This document shows, piece by piece, positions 1 to 6,338 of a DNA stretch of 6,338 nt. The position numbers and the translations under genes were made by a program. The DNA lies in the NCBI GenBank assembly GCA_046496945.1, contig JAWOGL010000199.1, positions 1-6,338 on the forward strand, read 5' to 3'. Within the stretch, counting starts at the first letter, position 1, and each line of letters opens with the position of its first letter. The DNA is from Desulfonatronovibrio sp046496945. Lineage in GTDB: Bacteria; Desulfobacterota; Desulfovibrionia; Desulfovibrionales; Desulfonatronovibrionaceae. The notes beneath the pieces are model-generated. The model saw only the letters and a program-made list of their open reading frames with translations. It was not told where the DNA came from and did no database searches.

Positions 1-1706
1 CTGTAAACTCCAGGGAGCTTCTTGCCAGGATTGAGGCCCTTTTTCGTATAAAAAGGACAGAGGAGGAGTTAACAAAATCAGAGCACAGATACAGATCTCT
101 TTTTCAAATCATGCTCAACGGTTTTTCCCTGCATGAAGTGCTGCGGGACAAGCAGGGCAGGCCGTATGATTTCAAATATGTGGAGGTCAATCCGGCATTT
201 GAATCTTTTACCGGATTTACCCGTGAGCAGGTATTGCAGAGAGGTCTAAGAGATATGCTGCCGAATATTGAGCCTGAAATAATGCAGCATCTTTTCAATG
301 CGGTGGAAACAGGTTTTTCCACCTGTTTTGAGAATTATGTCCATGATCTGGATAAATATTTTGAAATTCAGGCCTATACCCCGGAAAAGGAATATCTGGC
401 AGTTACATTTCAGGACATAACCGAGCGCATAAAACATGAGGCAGCCCTGGAGATATCAAAAAAAGAATGGGAAAGGACTTTTAATACCATATCCGATCCC
501 ATTATGATTCTGGATATGGATTATAATATAATTCAGGCCAACAAGGCTTTGTACAGAACCCTGGGATGCCCTCAGCAGGAATTGCTGGGTCGAAAGTGTT
601 ATTCAGCTGCCTGCAGCCATCATGAACCTGTGGAAAAATGTCCGCAAATAGAAATGCTGCGCACAAAAACCGAAATTTCAATAGAAATGTTTAATGAGAA
701 ATTAGGCGGTCATGTACTGATAAAAGTTACTCCTGTGTTTGATCATGGCGGAGAGATTATCGGGTCGGTACACGTGGCCAGAAATATAAATGTCCAGAAA
801 GAAGCAGAAAACAAGCTTAAAAAAATATCCCAGGAATATGAAAAGGTTTTTAACGGGACCCAGGAAGCCATGTTTCTGGTAAAAGTAGAGGATAGTCAGA
901 CATTCAGGTTTATCCGCAACAATATGGCTCATCAGAAAGCCACGGGCATTCCCCTTGATAAACTCAGGGAAAAAACCCCTGAAGACTTGCTGGGAGAGGA
1001 ACCGGGCCGGAAAATTGTCTCCAACTATCAGCGCTGCCTGGATGCTGGAAAGTCCATTTCCTATGAAGAAAGATTAAGCCTTCCAGGCGGAGAAAGGCTG
1101 TGGTTTACCACGCTGACGCCTGTGTTTGAAGATGAACGAATTTCTTTTATAGTGGGATCGGCCAGGGATATAACCCAGCAGAAAATCGCCCAGGACAGGC
1201 TTCGTTATCTGGCGACAACCGATGAACTGACAGACCTCTGGAACAGAAGGTATTTTATGGACGCGGTGCAGAAGGAAATTGCCCGAAGCAGGCGCTATGG
1301 TCATACATTTTCCCTTATAATGCTTGATATTGATTATTTCAAAATGATTAACGATAAATTCGGCCATTCCGCCGGCGACAAGGTATTGCAGGATCTGGCT
1401 TCTATTTTGAAAAGACATTTTCGCCAGGTGGATGTGCCCGGCCGGTTCGGAGGCGAGGAGTTTGCCGTGATCCTGCCGCAGACCAAAGTGGATCAGGCAT
1501 ATCAGATAGCTGAAAGGCTTCGAGAATATGTTGAAAATAATCCTGTAAATTATGAAGGCCATAAGCTCAGCTTCACCATCAGCTTAGGAGTTGCTCAATA
1601 TGAACAGGATATGTCCAGCGAAGACGAGCTGTTTAAAATGGCGGACGACGCCCTTTACGTAGCCAAAAATAAAGGCAGGAACATGACGGTCAAGGCTATC
1701 AGGTGA
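1..1706 (+). CDS. Receiver (partial)-PAS-PAS-PAS-GGDEF diguanylate cyclase, 5' end outside window
   Basis: Likely a response regulator that makes cyclic di-GMP from two GTP in the cytoplasm. The frame is open from base 3 to the TGA at 1704-1706, giving 567 visible residues (numbered from base 3). Residues 1-23 (VNSRELLARIEALFRIKR...) look like the end of a receiver domain, just after its conserved Lys-Pro; the two bases before fit a Pro codon. PAS domains follow at about 28-140 (ending DITER), 152-265 and 276-392 (ending DITQQ), joined by short helical linkers. The GGDEF domain spans about 402-564, with DELTDLWNRR, LDIDYFKMIND and GGEEF (483-487; bases 1449-1463). RQVD (474-477) lies five residues before GGEEF, the spacing of the RxxD product-inhibition site. 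Both catalytic and I-site residues are present, so an active, feedback-inhibited enzyme is expected. The second PAS carries a Cys/His-rich loop. The ATG at 111 lies inside the first PAS and is not the start. No membrane segment is visible. Domain calls are firm except the truncated receiver. Confidence 0.93.
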   Translation, partial: VNSRELLARIEALFRIKRTEEELTKSEHRYRSLFQIMLNGFSLHEVLRDKQGRPYDFKYVEVNPAFESFTGFTREQVLQRGLRDMLPNIEPEIMQHLFNAVETGFSTCFENYVHDLDKYFEIQAYTPEKEYLAVTFQDITERIKHEAALEISKKEWERTFNTISDPIMILDMDYNIIQANKALYRTLGCPQQELLGRKCYSAACSHHEPVEKCPQIEMLRTKTEISIEMFNEKLGGHVLIKVTPVFDHGGEIIGSVHVARNINVQKEAENKLKKISQEYEKVFNGTQEAMFLVKVEDSQTFRFIRNNMAHQKATGIPLDKLREKTPEDLLGEEPGRKIVSNYQRCLDAGKSISYEERLSLPGGERLWFTTLTPVFEDERISFIVGSARDITQQKIAQDRLRYLATTDELTDLWNRRYFMDAVQKEIARSRRYGHTFSLIMLDIDYFKMINDKFGHSAGDKVLQDLASILKRHFRQVDVPGRFGGEEFAVILPQTKVDQAYQIAERLREYVENNPVNYEGHKLSFTISLGVAQYEQDMSSEDELFKMADDALYVAKNKGRNMTVKAIR

Positions 1707-1769
1707 TTTAGTTGTCACCAAAAAGAAAGACTTTCCGGATGGGTAACTATTCACCATGCTGTGAGGTCA

Positions 1770-1940
1770 GCCTGCACCCTGATTTGTTTTCTGTTGCTGC
1801 AAACTCCCAGCATGAGCCTGTAAGTCAAAGCCGTTAATTTGTTCAGTTAGCCCAAAAACCGTCCCCGTCCATGACTTTGACCAACGGGCTCAGGGCTGGT
1901 CAAACAAGCAGCAATGGCGAAAACAAATCAGAGTGCAGGC
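1770..1940. repeat. Long imperfect inverted repeat (foldback element) in the intergenic gap
   Basis: The gap between the cyclase and kinase genes holds an imperfect palindrome of 171 bp. The outer arms 1770-1791 and 1919-1940 are complementary at 21 of 22 positions; the only mismatch is C1778 against A1932. Further inward, 1794-1800 pairs with 1908-1914 (7/7), 1807-1811 with 1895-1899 (5/5), 1813-1821 with 1884-1892 (8 plus one T-G wobble) and 1824-1830 with 1875-1881 (7/7). This leaves a 44-nt loop at 1831-1874. A run of five T (1942-1946) follows the right arm after one base. It could be a small non-autonomous repeat (MITE-like), a structured 5' leader RNA for the kinase, or a bulky transcription terminator for the cyclase gene. 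No target-site duplication and no ORF were found. The pairing is seen directly; the function is unknown. Confidence 0.85.
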
Positions 1941-1971
1941 CTTTTTAGAGCGATGAAATTTGTATAACATT

Positions 1972-1977
1972 AAAGGT
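1972..1977 (+). promoter_or_regulatory. Probable ribosome binding site for the hybrid kinase
   Basis: AAAGGT ends 9 bases before the ATG at 1987, a reasonable Shine-Dalgarno position. It supports ATG 1987 over the in-frame TTG at 1960, which would add nine residues (MYNIKGLFL) before the signal segment. The TTG has only a weak AGAG (1947-1950) upstream, immediately beside the foldback repeat. Confidence 0.6.
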
Positions 1978-1986
1978 TTGTTTTTA

Positions 1987-4900
1987 ATGAAAAGCAGTTC
2001 AGAATACCGGGCCGGGAAAATTCCAACCCTCAGCTGGTTAATGTTTTTGTTAACGCCCCTGCTGTTCTTAATCCTGGTGTTTCAGGCTCCTGTAATCACT
2101 GCTCAGGAAGGACCTCCTCCTGTTCTTTCCGCTGCCGAAATTGATTATCCCCCTTTTTCTTTTGTTGATGATACAGGCCGGGCCAGCGGTTTTTCTGTAG
2201 AGCTTCTGCGGGCTGCCATGTCTGCCATGGACCGGGAGGTTACCTTCCGCACCGGGACGTGGTCTGAAGTCAGGGGATGGCTGGAAACCGGCCAGGTGGA
2301 GGCCCTGCCCCTGGTGGGCCGCACGCCCGAGCGGGAGGAATTTTTTGATTTTACTGTTCCGTACATGTCTTTGTTCGGGGCCATTGTGGTCAGGCAGGAT
2401 TCTCAAGACATCAAAAACCTGGATGATCTTGAAGGCAAAAATGTGGCGGTTATGAAAGGCGACAATGCCGAAGAATTCCTGCGCCGGAAAGACAGGGGGA
2501 TTGATATCCAGACCACGGAAACATTTGAGCAGGCCCTGTATGAATTGTCCCGGGGTGTTCACGATGCCGTGGTTATCCAGAAGCTGGTTGCCGTGCGTCT
2601 TATTCAGGAAGCCGGATTATCGGATCTGCGCATAGTTGACAGGTCTATCAAAGAGTTTCGCCAGGATTTCTGTTTCGCGGTCAAGGAGGGCGACAGTGAA
2701 ATGCTGGCCCTGCTCAACGAAGGGCTGGCCAGGACCATTGCCGACGGAACCTTTCGCCATCTTTATTCCAGATGGTTCGCTGCCCTGGAGTTGCCTGGAC
2801 ATCGACCTATTATAGTCGGCGGGGATGAAGATTATCCTCCTTTTGAATTTATGGATGAAAACGGAAAACCATCCGGCTACAATGTAGATCTCACCAGAGC
2901 CATAGCCAGGGAACTGGGTCTGGACATTGAAATCCGTCTTGGACCATGGGCTGAGGTCAGACAGGATCTTGCCCGGGGAGAGATAGATATCGTCCAGGGC
3001 ATGCTCTATTCCGCGGAACGCGGACTGACCTTTGATTTTTCTCCTTCACATATAATCATTAACTATGTGGGCGTAGGCCGTGAAGGAGATGGGCCTCCCC
3101 CGGAAAACCTGGCGGATCTGGCAGGAAAGCGTCTGGTTGTTCAGCAGGGCGATATTATGCATGATTATGTGCTTGCCAACAATCTGGCAAGCCTGACAAC
3201 CCCAGTAAGTGATCCCAGGAAAGCCATTATGGAGCTTGCCGGAGGAGAGCATGACTTTGCCCTTGTTCCCCGTCTCACTGCCCTTTACTGGATTGATCAG
3301 GACGGCTGGGACAATCTGAACGTGGGGCGCAAGCCCCTGATGTCTCCTGGATACGGCTATGCTGCCGGCAAAGAACAGTCCGCTATTCTGGCCCAGTTTT
3401 CCGAGGGATTGCAGGTAATTAAGGAAAACGGTGAATACCAGCAAATTTATGAGAAATGGATGGGAGTGTATGAGGAATATGAGCTTACTTTAGCAGATTT
3501 TCTGCGTTATTTTGCCATTATAGTTATTCCCCTGCTTTTTCTGGCACTGGCTTTTTTCCTGTGGTCCTGGCTTCTGCGCCGGAAAGTCCGGATAAAGACA
3601 GAGCAGCTTGCCCAGAGCGAGGAAAAGTACCGGTCATTTTTTGAAAACAGCATGGATGCTATCCTGCTTACCACTCCGGACGGAAATATTTCAGCGGCCA
3701 ATCCTTCTGCCTGTAGTATGTTTGGCCGCAGCGAAGAAGAAATAATCAGTATGGAGCGAGACGGGCTGATTGACGTCACTGATCCCGAACTGGAACAATT
3801 ACTTGAACAAAGGCGAAAAAAAGGCAGGGCCAGAGGAGAGTTGACTCTTATCAGTAAAGAAGGAATGTCCTTTCCTGCTGAAGTCAGTTCGGCAGTGTTT
3901 CAGGACAGCTTTGGGGTACAGAATGCCAGCCTGATTATCCGCGATATAACTGAGCGCAAGCAGGCTGAAGATGCCCTGCGTGAAAGTGAAGCCCGGTTCA
4001 AGGCCCTGCACAATGCTTCTTTCGGGGGCATCACAATACATGACAAAGGCCTGATCCTGGAATGCAACCAGGGTCTTTCTGAAATTTCAGGCTATGATTA
4101 TCATGAACTTATAGGCATGGACGGTCTTTTGCTTATTGCGCAAAGATCCCGCGAAAAGGTAATGAAGAATATTCTCGCGGGCTATGAAAAGCCCTATGAA
4201 GCCTTTGGCCTGCGAAAAAGCGGACAGGAGTATCCTGTTCGTCTGGAGGCCAGAAATATACCTTATAAGGGAAAAATGGTCCGGGTGGTTGAATTCCGGG
4301 ACATCACCGAACAGAAACAGATCGAAGAAAATCTTGTCATCGCCAAGGAGCAGGCCGAAGCTGCAAACCAGGCCAAGACTGAATTTCTAGCCAACATGAG
4401 TCATGAGCTGCGGACTCCCTTTAACGGCATTATGGGTATGCTCCAGCTTCTGCAGACCACTGATCTGGATGAAGAACAAAAGGATTATGTTGCCATGGCT
4501 ATCAAGGCCTCGGATCGTTACACCCGTCTTTTGACCGATCTGCTGGATATTTCCCGAATTGAAGCAGGCAAAATGATTATTAATGAAGTAGAGTTTAATA
4601 TTTCAAAGCTTGCTGATTCCGTTTCTGAACTTTTTGCGGTCACTTCCCGGAACAAAGATATTTCTCTTAAAATTATCATAGATCCATCAATTCCTTTGAT
4701 CCTTGTTGGAGACGAATTGCGGGTACGCCAGATTCTTTTCAATCTTGTAGGCAATGCCTTTAAGTTCACTGAAAAAGGTACGGTCAGGCTGGAAATATCG
4801 CAGCTTTTTGTGCACCCGAAAGGCATTTGTCAGGTATATTTTTCTGTTGCAGATACCGGCATCGGCATCCCGGAAGATAAGCTGGACCAGTTATTCAATC

Positions 4901-5490
4901 CTTTTGTGCAGGTAGACAGTTCTTATACCCGCAAATTCCAGGGAGCCGGACTGGGGCTGTCCATAGTACAAAGACTGGTGGAGATGATGGGAGGAAGCAT
5001 TGTCATGGAAAGTACACCTGGTTCAGGAACTGCGGTTGATTTTGTCCTGCCCTTCAGACTGCCCCAATCAGCAGGCAAACAGCAGTCCGGTCAGGAATCT
5101 CAGTCTGATACAGGAAGCCGGAATCTGCGAATACTCCTGGCGGAAGATGATCCTTCCAATCAGCTTCCCATGCAGAGGCTGCTGGAAAAAGCCGGCCATA
5201 AAGTAAGCCTGGCCGGGGATGGACAACAGGCTGTGGAATTGTTCAGGAAACATGATTTTGACTGTATCCTTATGGACATCCAGATGCCGGTAAAGAACGG
5301 GGTGGAGGCAACACTGGAGATCAGGAAGTTAGAGGATGCCAAGCATTCCAGCATACCAATAATCGCCCTGACCGCCTATGCCATGGCCGGAGACCGGGAA
5401 AAGTTTCTGGAGGCCGGCATGAATGACTATCTGGCCAAACCCGTCAGTCTTAATGACTTGACCCGGGTTCTTGAAAAATACGCTGGTTAA
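1987..5490 (+). CDS. Tandem-SBP membrane hybrid histidine kinase (SBP-SBP-TM-PAS-PAS-HisKA-HATPase-REC)
   Basis: A 1167-residue inner-membrane sensor kinase of BvgS-like layout. Residues 1-40 form a signal or anchor segment with a hydrophobic core (about 15-32), possibly cut near A39. Two SBP_bac_3 (Venus flytrap) domains follow at about 45-267 and 275-498, each with a YPPF strand and the ligand-contacting Arg (R116 in TPER; R345 in SAER). A membrane helix at about 508-530 ends in RRK. PAS domains lie at about 544-660 (ending DITERKQ) and 667-782 (ending DITEQKQ), followed by a signalling helix. HisKA has the H-box NMSHELRTP (phospho-acceptor H806). The ATPase shows the N-box (N923), DTGIGIP (956-962) and GAGLGL (986-991). 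The receiver (about 1047-1164) has D1054/D1055, phospho-acceptor D1097, T1129 and K1151. All catalytic residues are intact. Unlike BvgS and EvgS it ends after the receiver with no HPt domain. The start is ATG 1987. The ligand is not predictable: both sensor domains lack the usual amino-group-binding Asp. It may signal to the receiver of the upstream cyclase (inference). Confidence 0.95.
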   Translation: MKSSSEYRAGKIPTLSWLMFLLTPLLFLILVFQAPVITAQEGPPPVLSAAEIDYPPFSFVDDTGRASGFSVELLRAAMSAMDREVTFRTGTWSEVRGWLETGQVEALPLVGRTPEREEFFDFTVPYMSLFGAIVVRQDSQDIKNLDDLEGKNVAVMKGDNAEEFLRRKDRGIDIQTTETFEQALYELSRGVHDAVVIQKLVAVRLIQEAGLSDLRIVDRSIKEFRQDFCFAVKEGDSEMLALLNEGLARTIADGTFRHLYSRWFAALELPGHRPIIVGGDEDYPPFEFMDENGKPSGYNVDLTRAIARELGLDIEIRLGPWAEVRQDLARGEIDIVQGMLYSAERGLTFDFSPSHIIINYVGVGREGDGPPPENLADLAGKRLVVQQGDIMHDYVLANNLASLTTPVSDPRKAIMELAGGEHDFALVPRLTALYWIDQDGWDNLNVGRKPLMSPGYGYAAGKEQSAILAQFSEGLQVIKENGEYQQIYEKWMGVYEEYELTLADFLRYFAIIVIPLLFLALAFFLWSWLLRRKVRIKTEQLAQSEEKYRSFFENSMDAILLTTPDGNISAANPSACSMFGRSEEEIISMERDGLIDVTDPELEQLLEQRRKKGRARGELTLISKEGMSFPAEVSSAVFQDSFGVQNASLIIRDITERKQAEDALRESEARFKALHNASFGGITIHDKGLILECNQGLSEISGYDYHELIGMDGLLLIAQRSREKVMKNILAGYEKPYEAFGLRKSGQEYPVRLEARNIPYKGKMVRVVEFRDITEQKQIEENLVIAKEQAEAANQAKTEFLANMSHELRTPFNGIMGMLQLLQTTDLDEEQKDYVAMAIKASDRYTRLLTDLLDISRIEAGKMIINEVEFNISKLADSVSELFAVTSRNKDISLKIIIDPSIPLILVGDELRVRQILFNLVGNAFKFTEKGTVRLEISQLFVHPKGICQVYFSVADTGIGIPEDKLDQLFNPFVQVDSSYTRKFQGAGLGLSIVQRLVEMMGGSIVMESTPGSGTAVDFVLPFRLPQSAGKQQSGQESQSDTGSRNLRILLAEDDPSNQLPMQRLLEKAGHKVSLAGDGQQAVELFRKHDFDCILMDIQMPVKNGVEATLEIRKLEDAKHSSIPIIALTAYAMAGDREKFLEAGMNDYLAKPVSLNDLTRVLEKYAG

Positions 5491-5517
5491 TAATACATTT
5501 CTGGCTTAGACATTTTC

Positions 5518-5521
5518 AGGA
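5518..5521 (+). promoter_or_regulatory. Ribosome binding site that fixes the TTG start of the third gene
   Basis: AGGA lies 9 bases before TTG 5531. An in-frame TAA at 5522-5524 blocks any start further upstream. The first in-frame ATG downstream lies well past the signal peptide, so TTG 5531 is the only start that keeps the export signal. Confidence 0.65.
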
Positions 5522-5530
5522 TAATATATA

Positions 5531-6338
5531 TTGGAATTTAAAGATAAATTAGCCTTATTCATTTTAAATAGCTGCCTGCTTACACTTCTGTCGGCTGCAT
5601 ATTTTTTGGGCTTTGCCCATGCCGGGTACGATAAGCTGAAGAGCGGCTGGTATCCCCTGGAACCATACCAGATGGAGGTCGGGACCGGCCAGGCTGGACA
5701 TGTTACCGGCCTGGATGTCCAGGTTGCCCGGGAATTGTTTGAAAAGACCGGATATAGCGTTTCATTTGATTCCATGGCCTGGTCGGACATTATCCAGGAC
5801 CTTAAAACAGGCCGGACTGACTTTATAATGGGCGCTTATTATGAAGAAAAACGCCTGGATTATGTCTATTACTCCATTCCTTACCGTACGGAAAGAAATG
5901 CTGTTTATTACCACGCCGACATCGAGGATTTGAACAGCATAACTACACGCGAAGATTTTTTTGAATTCCTGAGAAAGAAAGATCTCAGGATAGCCGTGAT
6001 AGATGAACATGCTTACGGTTCACCAGAATTTGAAAACCTGGTTCAAAATCCTCCCCCCAATATAACACTCATTAATTCCCAGGGATACAGCCAGAGCCTT
6101 GACCTTACCGCAGAAAGGCGGGCCGATCTTTTTGTATCCAACCCCATAATTATGGACAGGCTGCTTGTGGAACGAGATTATTCCGGCCGGGTTAAAAAAT
6201 TTAATGTGAAGGGGAGGGAAATTCCGGTTCATATCATGTTCAGCCGGAAAACAGTATCTTCGCGGCAACTGGACAAGTTCAACACTGTTCTTGAAGAAAT
6301 GCAGGACAGCGGGCGCGTGCGTACTCTGCACAGGGAAT
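5531..6338 (+). CDS. SBP_bac_3 (periplasmic solute-binding) domain protein, 3' end outside window
   Basis: An exported protein with a periplasmic solute-binding-protein fold, open at the right edge with 269 residues visible. It starts at TTG 5531 with AGGA upstream. Residues 1-31 are a classical signal peptide: EFKDK, a hydrophobic core (about 7-28) and a likely signal peptidase I site after AHA (29-31). From about residue 37 the SBP_bac_3 pattern is clear: WYPLEPY, then GLDVQVARELFEKTGY, then WSDIIQDLKTGRTDFIMGAYYEEKR and a YSIPY strand. R108 occupies the ligand-carboxylate Arg position. The second lobe includes ADLFVSN (N204 where amino-acid binders usually have Asp) and the domain seems nearly complete at the window edge (MQDSGRVRTLH). 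It begins 40 bp after the kinase stop with no terminator between, so co-transcription is likely. It could be a free binding protein, or the sensor part of another kinase or GGDEF protein; the missing 3' end decides. The two sensor domains of the kinase are of the same family. Confidence 0.88.
   Translation, partial: MEFKDKLALFILNSCLLTLLSAAYFLGFAHAGYDKLKSGWYPLEPYQMEVGTGQAGHVTGLDVQVARELFEKTGYSVSFDSMAWSDIIQDLKTGRTDFIMGAYYEEKRLDYVYYSIPYRTERNAVYYHADIEDLNSITTREDFFEFLRKKDLRIAVIDEHAYGSPEFENLVQNPPPNITLINSQGYSQSLDLTAERRADLFVSNPIIMDRLLVERDYSGRVKKFNVKGREIPVHIMFSRKTVSSRQLDKFNTVLEEMQDSGRVRTLHRE

Noticed and set aside
111..113. ATG as start of the diguanylate cyclase
   Set aside because: The frame continues upstream with sensible PAS and receiver-like residues; starting here would remove the first part of the PAS domain.
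1074..1562. 162-codon antisense open frame under the GGDEF region
   Set aside because: It lies wholly opposite a well-conserved domain, has no recognisable motifs and fits a shadow frame.
1702..1719. Small hairpin GGTGA/TCACC at the cyclase stop codon as a terminator
   Set aside because: Only five base pairs, followed by A-rich rather than T-rich sequence on the coding strand.
1741..1769. Extension of the foldback repeat or a target-site duplication to its left
   Set aside because: Beyond 1770 the two flanks match only weakly by eye, and no direct duplication borders the element.
1877..1882. TTGACC as a -35 promoter box for the kinase
   Set aside because: It lies inside the foldback stem and no acceptable -10 box occurs about 17 bases downstream.
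1963..1968. TATAAC as a -10 promoter box
   Set aside because: It would start transcription at or next to the ribosome binding site, and no matching -35 box is visible.
1954..1968. Four-codon mini-ORF ATG AAA TTT GTA TAA ahead of the kinase as a leader peptide
   Set aside because: Too short, no informative codons and no clear ribosome binding site; probably chance.
2068..2562. 164-codon antisense open frame under the first SBP domain
   Set aside because: Opposite a clearly coding region; the predicted protein has low-complexity basic composition and no family features.
5564..5578. LNSC (ending at residue 15) of the third protein as a lipoprotein signal
   Set aside because: Asn at -2 is atypical, and the hydrophobic core continues past the Cys to a good AHA signal peptidase I site.

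Overview
The window holds three consecutive plus-strand signal-transduction genes. Two run off the edges, and no metabolic, mobile-element or RNA gene could be recognised. The gene content is multi-PAS diguanylate cyclases, hybrid kinases with periplasmic SBP_bac_3 sensors, and a receiver domain of the LLAEDDPSNQ / LMDIQMP / YLAKPV type. Together with moderate GC by eye, this best fits a sulfate-reducer-like Desulfobacterota genome, perhaps Desulfovibrionales. That placement is by resemblance only.

Layout. (1) Bases 1-1706 are the 3' part of a gene whose reading frame is open to the left edge. The visible protein has the last helix of what looks like a response-regulator receiver domain, then three PAS domains and a GGDEF domain with intact catalytic and inhibitory sites. 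It is probably a receiver-controlled c-di-GMP synthase. (2) Bases 1707-1986 are a 280-bp intergenic stretch dominated by a long foldback repeat (1770-1940) whose outer arms match at 21 of 22 positions. (3) Bases 1987-5490 encode a 1167-residue membrane hybrid histidine kinase: signal segment, two periplasmic substrate-binding-protein-like domains in tandem, one membrane helix, two PAS domains, HisKA, HATPase and a C-terminal receiver. (4) After a 40-bp gap, a gene with a TTG start at 5531 begins a secreted or anchored SBP_bac_3 domain and is still open at 6338.

How they may work together (inference). Periplasmic ligand occupancy would be read by the tandem-sensor kinase and perhaps by the third protein. 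The kinase would phosphorylate its own receiver and, directly or through an HPt protein not seen here, the receiver of the diguanylate cyclase, turning an extracellular small-molecule signal into c-di-GMP. The parts are familiar families. The less ordinary items are the intergenic foldback element, the absence of an HPt domain in a BvgS-like layout, and the loss in all three SBP-like domains of the aspartate that normally clamps the amino group of amino-acid ligands. I found no clear sign of a wholly new system.
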